Of a stretch of DNA of 64,000 bases, positions 47,127 to 58,812 are shown one piece after another. The notes beneath the pieces are model-generated. The model made no database searches. It was not told the origin of the DNA and saw only the letters and a program-made list of their open reading frames with translations. The position numbers were made by a program, and so were the translations under genes. Positions within the stretch are counted from its first letter, which is position 1; every line of letters starts with the position of its first letter. Origin of the DNA: Desmodus rotundus (taxonomy: Eukaryota; Chordata; Mammalia; Chiroptera; Phyllostomidae); contig NC_071389.1 of NCBI RefSeq assembly GCF_022682495.2, positions 102,093,951 through 102,157,950 of the forward strand. Direction: 5' to 3'.

Positions 47127-48745
47127 CGACTTGCGGAAGATGGCAGCGAGATAGGTGGGAGCAGAGTCCACTTCCCCTCAACGCCAGTGAAATACCTAGC
47201 TGATCTGAGGAGCAGAGCAAACAGCCAACAGTATTCCAGCATATATGAAGATCAGAGACCAAAGATAGAGGACATTGAAAGATCTGACGGTAAGAAGAGT
47301 GCTTAAGGACAATAAGGTCCCTGGGACCTGCACGGGGACCAGGGCGACTGAAGCCCCGGCCCGGGAACAGGGTCTGCTGCAGGATTCTTGGGAGAGAGCC
47401 AGGCTGGGCTGTGTGAGCAGCCAGGTGCTTGTTTGGACCAGGGGGGCTTGAATAGGAAGAATTTCTGGAAAAGAAAAAGAAAATACAGGCACTCAGCGGC
47501 TAGTTAGAGAACTCTCTGCAGCAGCCGCAGCCTCTGGCGCCCCTCCCCCCTCAGCCCCTGGACTGTGAACGTGGGATAGGCAGCCCCAGCTCTCACCTGA
47601 GGCACAGTTGTGCGCACCCAGATTAGCGGACTGGGAGCCCACAACACAAACCCCTGCTGGGCACCCACACCTGAAACCCTGACTGGGCGCCCACACCTGA
47701 AACCTCGGGTGGGTGCGCACCGAGAGTAGAGGCTACCTGCCCCACGACCCAGGCCAAAAGCAGCGGATCAGCTGATCAAAGGCCTGGCTGCCTGCGAGTG
47801 ACCACACCTAAAGCACCGGTTCTGAATAACTCCTACCTAGCCCCAGCCCACAGAGCCCTGCAGGGCCTACTGGCTCTCTAGGAGGAAGGCAGAACACCCA
47901 GCAGAGGGGAGCTGCAGGGCTAGGGGAGACTGCATTCCCCCAGAACGACTCGACCCAGTAGGGGGCTGAACTACCCCATAGCAGCACCAAGAGCCTCTAG
48001 CATCTAAGACAGCAAAGAGCAAGAAGGGGGAGTGTGAGTTGCCCCTAATCGGTGCAACTGAAGGACAGCACAACTGGTGAACTAAAGGCCTAGGGGGGAG
48101 CAAAAGGACCCTGAGGAACTGGACTGAAGGCTGAACAACAGCAAAGAGTGTGGCTCAGGAAGGGAGAAAAGTGAAACCAATCCTTCCAAACACCCCCTCC
48201 TGTTCCACAGACAGGAAGACCAGCAGAACTAACCTGACCAGTTTAAAGCCAGCAGAAGACTTTTTTCTTTTTCTTTTCCTCCTTTCCCCCTGAATTCCTT
48301 CTTCCTTTCTATCCTTTCTTTTTTTATTCCTTCTTCCTTCCATCCTTTACCTTTTTTATTCCTTCTTCCTGCCTTCTTTTATTTATTCTTTTGTTTTATT
48401 TTTTGTTAAAATTCCTTCTTATCTTGCATCCGATCTTTCTTTATTCCTTCTTCCTTCCTTCCTCTCCTTTTCTATTCCCTTTTTCCCTCCTTCCCTTCTC
48501 TCTTTCTTCCCCCTTTCTCTTTTTCCCACAGGTGAGACAATAAAACCTGGAGTGCTAAAAAGACCAGAGTTAGACCCTGTTAGACCCATAAACGTCAGCT
48601 CAAGACCAGTGAGCACAGGAGATTAAGGAGACAGCACCACTGAATCCCATTGGCATTCTACCATAGAAGTTCATACCATAAACCCAGAGAGTCAGAATAG
48701 ATCAATTTAAGAAGCAGAGGGGTAACAAGAAGAGTCTCACAAACA
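47127..48745 (+). promoter_or_regulatory. L1 5' UTR / internal promoter region
   Basis: GC-rich first kilobase with the YY1-like motif near its start, then a 270-bp pyrimidine tract (48261-48528) built from loosely tandem ttccttcttcctt units. The tract ends in cccacag followed by gtgag at 48529-48536. Promoter role is inferred from L1 biology. Confidence 0.6.
48261..48531 (+). repeat. Polypyrimidine tandem tract ending in a splice-acceptor-like CAG
   Basis: Nearly pure C/T with T-rich units of about 35-50 bp around attccttcttccttcc, interspersed with short A/G bases. It ends tctctttttcccacag, a textbook 3' splice site pattern. The complementary frame encodes Arg/Lys/Glu-rich shadow ORFs. Confidence 0.8.
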
Positions 48746-49704
48746 ATGGGAAGACAAACAAACAAGCCCCAAATGAAAGGAAAGGAGGAAGCCTCAGAAA
48801 GAATGCTAACTGAAAAAGAGGCAAGTCAACTATCAGATACTGAGTTCAAAGCAATGGTTATCAGGAAGCTCACTGAGCTCACAGAGAACTACCAGAAACT
48901 ACAGGGAACTAACAATGAACTCACTGCAAACTATATCAACATGAAAAAGGAAATAGAAACTATCAACAAGGGCCAAGAGGAAATGAACAATACAATATCT
49001 GAATTGAAGAACACAGTAGAAGGAATAAAAAGCAGACTTGATGAAGCAGAGGATCAGATCTGCGAGCTGGAGGACAAAGTAGAAAAAAACACCCAGAAAG
49101 AGCAAGAAAAGGAAAAGAGGCTCAGAAAGAATGAAGAGGGATTAAGGGAAATGCAGGACAACATGAATGTAACAATATCCATATATAGGTATACCAGAAG
49201 AGAAGAAGAAGAGCAAGGGATAGAAAACCTGTTTCAAAAAGTAATGATGGAAAACTTGCCTAATCTGATGTGAGAAAAAGTCACATAAATCCAGGAAACA
49301 CAGAGACTCCCAAACAAGAGGACCCAAAGAGAGCCATTTCAAGACACATCATAATTAAAATGGCAAAATTCCAAGACAAAGAGAGGATATTAAAGGCAGC
49401 AAGGGAGAAACAGGAAGTAACATACAAGGGAGCCCCAATAAGTTTAGCAACTGACTTCTCAATGGAAACGCTCCAGGTCAGAAGAGAATGGTAAAAAATT
49501 TTCCAAGTAATGAGAACCAGAGGCCTGCGACCAAGACTACTTTACTCAGCAAGACTCTCAATCAAGATAGAAGGCCAAATAAAGAGTTTCCCAGACAAAA
49601 GAAGTCTAAAAGAATACAGCTCCACCAAACCAGCTCTGCAAGAGATGATAAGGGAATGCTTTAAGGAAAGGAAGGAAAAGAGAAAGAGAGAGGAACACAG
49701 GTAG
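48746..49704 (+). pseudogene. L1 ORF1 (plus-strand copy), broken
   Basis: Begins MGRQTNKPQMKGKEEASER, with LSDTEFKAMVIRKLTEL, a heptad-rich coiled coil (about residues 45-140) and an altered RRM start (NVTISIYRYTRREEEEQ). A stop at 49271-49273 (TGA, probably from CGA) and another about 10 bases later are followed by a frameshift near 49310. The frame then reads PKQEDPKRAISRHIIIKMAK and the C-terminal domain (ILKAAREKQEVTYKG). A further stop TAA at 49492-49494 lies after LQVRREW. The rest, RLLYSARLSIKIEG to KREEHR, is intact to 49704. The stop lies 6 bp before the ORF2 start. Confidence 0.87.
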
Positions 49705-49710
49705 GAAAAA

Positions 49711-52700
49711 ATGGCAATGAATAACTACCTATCAATAATAACCTTAAATGTAAATGGATTAAATGCTCCAATCAAAAGACATAGAATAGCTGAATTGATA
49801 AGAAAGCATGACCCACACATATGCTGCCTACAAAAGACCAACCTCAGGACAGAAGACCTACACAGACTGAAAGTGAAGGGCTGGAAACAGATTTTCCAAG
49901 CAAACGGACAGGAAAAAAAAGCAGGGGTAGAAATACTCATATCGGACAAAATAGACTTCAACAGAAGGGCCATAAAGAGAGACCCAGACGGTCACTTCAT
50001 AATACTCAAAGGGAGAATCCACCAAGAAGACATAAACGTTGTAAATATATATGCTCCCAATGTAGGAGCACCCAAATACATAAAGAAAATCTTGGAGGAC
50101 TTCAAGAAAGATATTGACAGCAACATAATTATAGTAGGGGACTTTAACAACCCACTGTCAAAGAAGGACGGGTCTTCCAAACAAAATATCAAGAAGGATA
50201 TTGTGTCACTTAACAATACCCTAGAGGAAATGGACTTAACTGATAATTATAGACCCTTTCATCCCAAAGTAGCAAAATACACATTCATTTCAACTGCACA
50301 AGGAACCTTTTCCAAGATAGACCACATGATAGGATGCAAAACAAGCCTCAACAAATTCAAGAACATTGAAATCATATCAAGCATTTTCTCTGACCACAAG
50401 GGACTGACACTAGAAACCAACCCCAAAGGAAAAAAACCCAAAACACTCAAAATCATGGAGACTGAATAGCATGCTATTAAACAATGAATGGGTCAAGAAC
50501 GAGATTAGGGAAGAAATAAAAAACTTTCTGAAGCAAATGAAAATGAACTCACAACAACCCAAAACCTATGGGACACAGCAAAAGCAGTCCTGAGAGGGAA
50601 GTTCATAGCAATACAGGCCTACCTTAAAAAGATAGAAACATTTCAAACAAACAACCTAACCCTACACCTTCAAGAACTGGAGGAACAACAACAAAGACAG
50701 CCCAGAGCAAGCAGAAGGAAGGAAATAACCAAGATCAGAGCAGAGTTAAATGACATAGAGACTAAAAGCACAATTATAAGGATCAATGAATCTGGATTCT
50801 GGTTCTTTGAAAAGATAAACAAAATCGACAAGCCCTTAAGCAGGCTCATCAAGAAAAAGAGAGAGGACCAAAATAAACACAATCAGAAATGAAAGAGGAG
50901 AGACTACAACTGATACCACAGAAATACAAAGGATTGTCAGAAATTACTATGAAGTACTATATGCCAAGAAATTTGAAAACCTAGGTGAAATGGACAAATT
51001 TCTAGAAAAATATAATCTTCCAAAACTGAATGAAGAAGAAAACCTGAACAGACCAACAGCAGCAGACAAAATTGAAGCAGTCATCAAAAAACTCCCAACA
51101 CACAAAAGCCCTGGACTAGATGGTTTCACAGGAGAATTCTACAAAGCATTTAAGGAAGAGCTAACCCCTATCCTCCTCCACAGACTATTAGAAAAAATCC
51201 AAACTGTTGCAAAACTGCCAAACTCTTTTTATGAAGCCAGCATCATCCTAATCCCACAACCACATAAAGTCATAACAAAAAAAGAAAACTTCAGGCCGAT
51301 ATCGTTGATGAACATAGATGCTAAAATCCTGAACAAAATATTGGCAAACCGCATCCAGCAATACATTAAAAAGATTATCCACCATGACCAAGTGGGATTC
51401 ACCCCAGGGATGCAAGGATGGTACAATATTCGCAAATCAATAAACATAATAACCCACATAAACAAAAGCAAAGACAAAAAATCACATGATCATATCAATA
51501 GATGCAGAAAAAGCATTTGATAAGGTACAGCACCCATTTATGATAAAAACACTCAGCAAAGTGGGAATAGAGGGAGCATTCCTCAACATAATAAAGGCCA
51601 TATATGAGAGACCTACAGCCAACATCATACTCAATGCACAAAAACTTAGAGCTTTCCCACTGAGATCAGGAACAAGACAAGGATGCCCTCTCTCACCACT
51701 CCTACTCAACATAGTATTGGAAGTCCTAGCCACAGCAATCAGACAAGAAAAGGAAATAAAAGGAATCCAAATCGGAAAGGAAGAAATGAAACTGTCACTA
51801 TTTGCAGGTGACATGATAGTGTACATGGAAAATCCTACAGATTCCACCAAAAAACTACTCGACCTAATAAATGAATTTGGCAAAACAGCTGGATACAAAG
51901 TCAATACTCAGAAATCAAAGGTATTCCTGTATACCAACAATGAAACTGCAGAAACAGAAATCAGGAAAAAAATCCCATTTGATATAGCAACATGAAAAAT
52001 AAAGTACCTAGGAATCAACCTAACCAAGGAAATAAAAGGCCTGTACTCAGAAAACTACACAACACTGAAGAAAGAAATCAAGGAAGACACAAACAAATGG
52101 AAGCATGTACTATGCTCATGGATTGCAAGAATTAACATCATCAAAGTGGCCATATTACCCAAAGTGATTTATAGATTCAATGCAATCCCTATTAGAGTAT
52201 CCATGACATATTTCACAGATATAGAACAAACACTTTAGAAATTCATATGGAACCATAAACGACCCCGAATAGCTGCAGCAATGTTGAGAAAGAAGAACAA
52301 AGAAGGAGGCATCACAATACCTGATATCAAACTGTATTCCAAGGCCACTGTAATCAAAACAGCCTGGTACTGGCATAAAAACAGGCACATTGACCAATGG
52401 AACAGAACAGAGAGCCCAGAAATAAACTCAACTCTTTACGGTCAATTAATATTTGACAAAGGAGGCAGGAGCATAAAATGGAGTAAAAATATCCTCTTCA
52501 ACTAATGGTGTTGGGAGATCTGGACAGCTACATGTAAAAAAATGAAACTCGATCACCAACTTACGCCATACACAAAAATAAACTCAAGATGGATAAAAGA
52601 CTTAAATATAAGTTGTAACACCATAAAAGTCCTTGAGGAAAGCATTGGCAGGAAAATCTCAGACATTCCATACAGCAACATCCTCACAGACATGTCCCCT

Positions 52701-53555
52701 AAAGCAAGGGACATAAAGGAAAGAATAAACAAATGGGACCTCTTCAAAATAAAAAGCTTCTGCATGGCTAAAGAAAACAGCACTAAAGTACAAAGAGAAC
52801 CAACTGTATGGGAAAACATATTTGCCAATTATACCTCAGACAAGGGCCTGATCTCCAAAATACATAAGGAACTCACACCACTCCCCTCCAGGAAGACAAA
52901 CAAAATTAAAACAATTTTTAATTGTTACGCAATTAAAAATTGGGCAAAGGACTTGAACAGACACTTCTCCAAGGAGGACATACAGAAGACCCAGAGATAT
53001 ATGAAAAGATGCTCAGCATCACTAGCCATCAGAGAGATGCAAATTAAAACCACAATGAGGTACCATCTCACACCCGCCAGAGTGGCCAACATAAACAAGT
53101 CCACAAACAAATGTTGGAGAGGATGTAGAGAAAAGGGAACCCTAGTACATTGTTTGTGGAAATGCAGACTGGTGAGGCCACTGTGGAAAACAGTATGGAA
53201 TTTCTTCAGAAAATTAAAAATGGAACTGCCCTTTGACCCAGCAATTCCATTGCTGGGATTATACCCTAAGAACCCTGAAACACCAATCCAAAAGAACCTA
53301 TTCACCCCAATGTTCATAGCAGCACAATTTACAATAGCCAAGTACTGGAACCAACCTAAGTGCCCATCAGTAAATGAGTGGATCCAAAAGCTTTGGTACA
53401 TTTACACAATGGAATTCTACACAGCAGAGAGAATGAAGGAGCTTATACCCTTTGCAACAGCATGGATGGAACTGGAGAGCATTGTGTTAAGTGAAATAAG
53501 CCAGATGGTGAGGGACAAATACCATATGATATTTAACTTTAACTGGAACCTTTAA
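49711..53555 (+). pseudogene. L1 ORF2 (plus-strand copy), broken
   Basis: Endonuclease: ITLNVNGLNAPIKRH, CCLQKTN (catalytic Glu replaced by Lys, codon 49834-49836), NIYAPN, VGDFNNPLS, SKIDHM, SDHKG. It ends at a TAG at 50467 after a +1 shift in the A7 run 50430-50436. A segment with [12 protein letters not shown] in another frame follows, and the frame returns at 50530. [31 protein letters not shown], frameshift near 51480, [12 protein letters not shown] and LFAGDMIVY, in which FADD has become FAGD (51807-51812). Stops lie near 51993 and 52236. The final 337 codons (52542-53555) keep the Cys-rich [18 protein letters not shown]. An inverted-repeat insertion is present at 52912-52942. No functional polyprotein can be made. 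Confidence 0.9.
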
Positions 53556-53832
53556 CTGGAACCTAATCAACAAAAGAAAAAAGCAAACAAAATATAACCA
53601 AAGACATTGAAGTTAAAAACAATCTAACAATGGTTGGGGCGGAGTGGGGAGTGGTCAGTGTGGAGAGGGGATTACAGGAACTACTATAAAGGACACATGG
53701 ACAAAATCAAGGGGGAGGGTGGAGGTGGAGGAGGGAGTGGGGTTTAGCTTGGGTGGGGTGCAGGGATGGGGAGAAAAGGCACACAAGTGTAATTGCATAA
53801 CAATAGAAATTAAAATTAAAAATATAAAAAAT
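53556..53832 (+). other. L1 3' UTR with G-rich purine tract
   Basis: The G-rich segment (about 53634-53780) is typical of L1 3' UTRs. It is followed by tgtaattgcataacaataga and an A-rich end. Confidence 0.75.
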
Positions 53833-53843
53833 ATTATTATATA

Positions 53844-55518
53844 AGGAAATATTCTGTTCCTTATATCCAATTAATTTGATATGTTTTTTCGTACTTTCCT
53901 GAGATGTTGGAATAACTATGAGTCTTTGTTTTATTATATAAACAGTGATAAAAATGAGAAATAAAAAATGAGTTCTCTTGAGTTCTGCTACCCTCACAAA
54001 TTACCTATCTTTGTCTTTCCTGTTGTCTTCTGATCCTTATAGAATTTTGTGTAAAATTTTATATATTGCTTCCCCACTTGCACCTTACTTAAGGGTTTTG
54101 TTCTCTTGAGGCTTAGACCTTGACTCCCAAAATCCTGAAATTCTGCTGGCAAGAAGAAGCACAGACGTGAGTCCAAAGAGAGGTCCACTTCCCAGATGCT
54201 GATGGCACAGCTGGCTTCCATTCCTTGCCCACTGCCCCCTGCCCTCCCCTCCACCCTCTGCCCAACCCAATCAAAGTCCCAGATGTCTTCAGATGTGTCC
54301 TTTCTCCCAGGCAACCTAATATCCACATCTAGTACTGACTCTGGGAACTGCGTAGAGCCCAACCCTCAAGGCAGAGCTCAGCTTCCTGTCCTTATGAGGG
54401 CTACCTACTGGACCCAGGACCCTGCCTTGGAGGACCCTGCCCTGTCCCCAGCCAGTCAGAGCACCCTTTTTAGAGGAGAATGCAGTGGTAGGAGGAGCTT
54501 TGATGCTAATTAGCCACCCCTTGTCCCCACTAATGACCAACAATTTTATAGGAAGTTTAAGAAATAGAAGTTTTCTCATATATAAAGTGGAGATAATGAT
54601 AGAAACAAGTGATAAGCTGTAGTGAGGAAGAAATGGCTAATCCAGGTGAAGTCCTTAAAATGTTAGCTGTGATTGTCATTGTTTTGGGAGTTGGGAAGGA
54701 CTGACTGTAAACTTCACTTCCTAAGAGAAGCACTATGTCAGCTTAGAATTTCCTTTGTCTTCTCTTGCATATATTTTGTTTGTTTTAGTGCACAGCTGTC
54801 ACTAAAGTGAACAGTTATTTCATATGTGTTCCATGTGTATTTAAGCAAATACATCACCATTCCAGCATTGTGGTACATGGTTTGATAGTTCAACGTGACG
54901 ATGCCTTTTGATACCTGAGACAGCTTCTGTATTAAGGGCGATTTTGTTTAAGATATTTTCCTTTAAAGTGAGACTGTTGGGCTAGAAGCTATGTACTCTT
55001 TATTTCAAAAAAGTGGCTTTAGATCTTGTTGACTTTCCAGAGGGTAATGGTTTCATGTTTGTTGTCTTGAGACTCTGGAAGAAATGAAGTTTGGGGTTGA
55101 ATGTAGCTATTCTTTTCTTGTCTATTGTTATGAGAGCAATGGTTTCTGATACCAGAAACCAACTGGAGAAAGAGAAAATCCTCAGAGGCCTGGTGGTGTC
55201 ATTCTTCTTGTGCTGAGCACCCTGGAGGCTGGTGCGCCCCGGCCCAGGCTGTGTGATCCTGGCTGTCCCCAGCCTTGGCTCAGTCACTGCTCACAGTGGT
55301 GCTCGTGTGCTGTGGGGGAGACTGCTGCTCACTCGGAACAGAGTGGTGCAGCTCAACTTGCTGCTAGGGCTGAACCTGGGTGTGGTAGATGTGGCTGGGT
55401 TTTCCAAGGGCCAGAAGGGGTCCGAATGTTTCTCCTGAAGTTGTTTCTCTTCTCATTTGCTGCTTCTGTGACATTGGAGACATCGGCTGCCTAATGGGAA
55501 TGCTGAATGTTCTCAACG
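53844..55518. other. Intronic sequence, mostly unique
   Basis: Frames such as 53994-54362 and 55210-55494 show no recognisable domain. The segment 55200-55500 is GC-richer, but I cannot assign it. Confidence 0.45.
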
Positions 55519-55528
55519 TATTTGAGAG

Positions 55529-56030
55529 AGAATCAACAAACAAGTGTGGGAGAGGATGCAGAGAAAAGGGAATCCTAGTGCACTGTTGGTGGGGATGCAG
55601 ACTGGTACAGCCACCGTGGAAAACAGTTTGGAATTTCCTCAGAAAACTAAAAACGGAACTGCCTTTTGACCCAGCAATTCCATTGCTGGGATTATACCCT
55701 AAGAACCCTGAAACACCAATCCAAAAGAACCTATGCACCCCAATGTTCATAGCAGCACAATTTACAATAGCCAAGTGCTGGAAGCAACCTAAGTGCCCAT
55801 CAGCAAATGAGTGGATCAAAAAACTATTGTATATTTACACAACGGAGTTCTATGCAGTAGAGAGAAAGAAGGAGCTCCTACCTTTTGAGACAGCTTGTAT
55901 AGATCTAGAGAGCATTATGCTAAGTGAAATAAGCCAGGCGGTGAGAGACAAATTACCATATGATCTCACATTTAACTGGAACATAATCAACAAAAGAAAA
56001 AAGCAAACAAAATATAACCAGAGACATTGA
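55529..56030 (+). pseudogene. L1 ORF2 C-terminal fragment
   Basis: Reads without interruption from [20 protein letters not shown] through [19 protein letters not shown] to TKYNQRH and stop. It includes the Cys-rich segment, with CGRG in place of the CWRG of the longer copies. The open frame extends upstream into host DNA from 55389, but that part is chance. It has no RT or endonuclease and no function expected. Confidence 0.85.
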
Positions 56031-56239
56031 AATTAAGAACAATCTAACAATAACCAGAGGGGGCAGGGAAGGGGCAGTGGGGGGAAGGGTTTTCAGGAAC
56101 AACTATAAAGGACGCATGGACAAAATCAAGGGGGAGGGTGGAAGCAAGTGAGGTAGGTGGGTTTGGCTGGGGGTGGGAGTGGTGGGGAGAAAATGTAGAC
56201 AACTGTAATTGAACAACAATAAAGTAATTTAAAAAAAGA
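55529..56239 (+). mobile_element. L1 3' fragment (5' truncated)
   Basis: TSD tatttgagag at 55519-55528 and 56240-56249. The 711-bp insert contains the last ~165 codons of ORF2, a G-rich 3' UTR tract (56057-56089) and the end gacaactgtaattgaacaac plus aataaagtaattt and A-tail. Confidence 0.92.
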
Positions 56240-56306
56240 TATTTGAGAGGGGAGAAATCCTGTTATATATGGAAGATACATTTAGATTTAGCTTTTTTAA
56301 ATTTTA

Positions 56307-56522
56307 TTTTTTAAATTCTCAACCAAGGACATTTTTTATTGCTTTTAGAGAGAGAGGAAGGGAGAGAAGGAAACATCAATTGGTTACTTCCCGGCCGCGT
56401 CTGGACCAAGGATTCGACCTGCACCCTAGGCATGTGCCCTGATTGGAATTGAATTCACAACCTTTGGTTACGGGATGATGGTCTAACCACCTGAGCCACA
56501 CTGCCCAGGGCAAGATGGTCTT
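56307..56522 (-). mobile_element. Ves SINE
   Basis: Minus-strand gccctgggcagtgtggctca, a two-part central region with a repeated tRNA-like segment (gaattcacaacctttggtta and gattcgacctgcaccctagg), and an end in ctctctctaaaagcaataaa. TSD candidates ttaattttat / taaattttat are imperfect. Confidence 0.85.
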
Positions 56523-58438
56523 AATTTTATACCCAAATTCCAGATGCCACACTGTTGACAGTTTTCTTGAGGATCACTAAGTATAAAAGATTGAATTCAG
56601 TCTTGAACTTCTGTGATGTGTAATATGTATTGTGACTGTCTCCCACAAACCCATTTCACCTCTGTTATGAGAAAGCATTCGGCATAAAGGAATGATGTCA
56701 GATGTAAGGAGTGGCCTTAACCATCTAATCAACCAGGGAGTCCCACTGCCTTGCCAGTGAGGCACTCAGCCATCAGGCCCAGCCAATGACGGCACAGCGC
56801 TCCTGCCGGTGATGCTGCCAGACCAAACAAGCGGCTCAGCTGAGACTGAGAAGTGTCCTGGGGTTGAGGCTCTTTGTTCTAAGAAAGCCACAGGAAGAAG
56901 TTAAATATTGTCATGCTTGGCTGTGGGGCCAAGGAATAGCACAGCCATCTGTCCACCAGCCTGAGGTGGAACCCCATATAATAAGGAATTATAGCTGAGA
57001 GGTTTTCTGGAGAAGGAAATGGCTCGGCCATGTGTTAATTGAACCCTGTGTTCCTCCCCCTTTGGACTTTCTGTGATGTGAGCCAGTCTGTTTCTTTACT
57101 GTTTAGGGCATATGGAATTATTTTCAATTACTCCTAGCTGAAAGCATCCTGACTGGTAAACATGGTAACTACTTGCTGATCCCAACTTGAACTTTGGATA
57201 GGCTTCCTGATAGCTCTACACTCTTACTGTAGGTTAGGTGTGGGAAACTGCTTGTTTGTCTGCAGATTCATGTGCAGAACCTCTGAGTACATTTGTATTT
57301 AAAATGGACTGCTGGGCCCAAATTTAAATGATAGGAATTAAGGAATTGAAAAGAAAGCTCCCAAATTTAAACTTCTTTTTCCCTGGACACCTTCATGTAC
57401 TGCACAGCTCCTGAAGGAATGCATATACATTTTAAGACTCCCACAAGTTATTTTAGGCATGAGACCTGAAACAGCTTCAGAAAGTAAGTTAGTGTTGTGT
57501 GTCTGATAGACAGTGAGCACTTCTTAAGAAAGCTCTGACATGAGTGGAATTACAGAAGGGGTGCCATCTATGAAAGCAAAGCTTATAATAAGTACTCTCT
57601 CATTTTCTTATTTCATATTAATTCTTCTAGAAACCCAGGATAGAGTTGTCTGGCTCATAGCACTACAGACTGGAAAAGGAGGTAAAGGGAGAGTAGAGTA
57701 TTTGTGTCTCTAAAAAGGAGCCTGATGAGTCAGCTTCTCACTTGTCCAGTTGATGGCCAATGGAGGGACTCTTCCCAGTGGCCCCTGGTTTATGCTGGAG
57801 ATTGTTGAAGGCACACCTGCAGCACAAGGGTGTTTGGAGGGGATATCTGAACCCGAGTGTTCACTGATTACAAAACTAGAAAATTCTAGACATCTTTAAC
57901 TCCTTTTTAAATGCAAACGTTACATATTTCCCTGTAGGAAAATTCAGAATAAAAAAGAACCCTGCTGTCAAGGTGTTGGTTTTTTTATCTTTCCAGGTAT
58001 TTTTAACCTGGACCTTTTAGGATTTTTAAAAATGTATTGCAGTCATACAAAAAGATATCCAGACCCAAGTATACCCACACAGTTTAAGGAAATAAATACA
58101 AATACAGCTCCTTGGTGTAGCTCTCCTTTGCCCACAAGGTATCGGGATATGAAATTTGTCAGTTATATTCTCTAAGCTTGTCTTTTACTATAGGCATATG
58201 TTAGCTGTACACTTGTAGTATTGCACTGTGTGCAGTTTTGGACTTTAAATGTTATCATACTGTAATAATTCTGTTGCTTTTTTACATTTATGTTTTCAAG
58301 GTTGACCTGTTTTGATACATGTAACTATCATCATTTATTTTCATTGCCATGGTTAATATAAATATTACACAACTTGTGTATTAATTCCCCTGCTGGTGGG
58401 TGTATAAACATTGTAAACAATGTTGAATTATAAAGAAT
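56523..58438. other. Intronic sequence, mostly unique
   Basis: About 1.9 kb. Frames at 56577-56765 and 57338-57520 show no recognisable domain. No repeat was named. Confidence 0.45.
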
Positions 58439-58447
58439 GCTACATTG

Positions 58448-58685
58448 GCCGGCGTGGCTCAGTTCTTTGGAGCATCCACCCATAACAAAGGGTTGCGGGT
58501 TCCATTCCTGGTCAGGGCACATGGCTAGGTTGCAGAGTATCCACACTGGGTGCATACTCTCCCTGGTCCAGGCATGTACAGGAGGTGTCTGTTTGATGTT
58601 TCTCTTTCTCCCTTCCTCTCTCCCTTTCTCTCTATTCAAAAAGCAGTGAAAAAAAATGCCCTTGGGTGAAGATTAAAAAAAAAAG
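58448..58685 (+). mobile_element. Ves SINE
   Basis: ggccggcgtggctcagttct head, B-box-like ggttccattcctggtcaggg, a pyrimidine stretch and an A-rich tail. TSD gctacattg at 58439-58447 and 58686-58694. Confidence 0.93.
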
Positions 58686-58812
58686 GCTACATTGAATATT
58701 CTTGTATCTTTCTTCTTATAGCCATGTGTGTGATTATGTAATTAAGCATACATCTTCTGTCTTGTATAGCAGGCGCAACATCAAGTTTATACACACACAC
58801 TTTACCAACGTA

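Larger units (their letters stand above)
47127..53832 (+). mobile_element. Young L1, plus strand, full length (6.7 kb)
   Basis: TSD attattatata at 47116-47126 and 53833-53843. The element begins cgacttgcggaagatggcag and has a 1.6-kb 5' UTR with a YY1-like AAGATGGC at 47137-47144. ORF1 (48746-49704), ORF2 (49711-53555) and a 3' UTR with a G-rich purine tract follow, ending tgtaattgcataacaataga plus an A-rich tail. It is structurally complete, but both ORFs carry lesions, so it is a dead copy. It lies in the same orientation as CRYL1. Confidence 0.93.

Noticed and set aside
48155..48616. Arg/Lys/Glu-rich minus-strand frames resembling a basic nuclear protein
   Set aside because: They are the complement of the pyrimidine tandem tract in the L1 5' UTR.
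55389..56030. 213-codon frame considered as a fusion of host sequence and L1
   Set aside because: The first ~47 codons are upstream host DNA that happens to be open; the TSD at 55519-55528 marks the L1 boundary, and no splice or start evidence supports a fusion.
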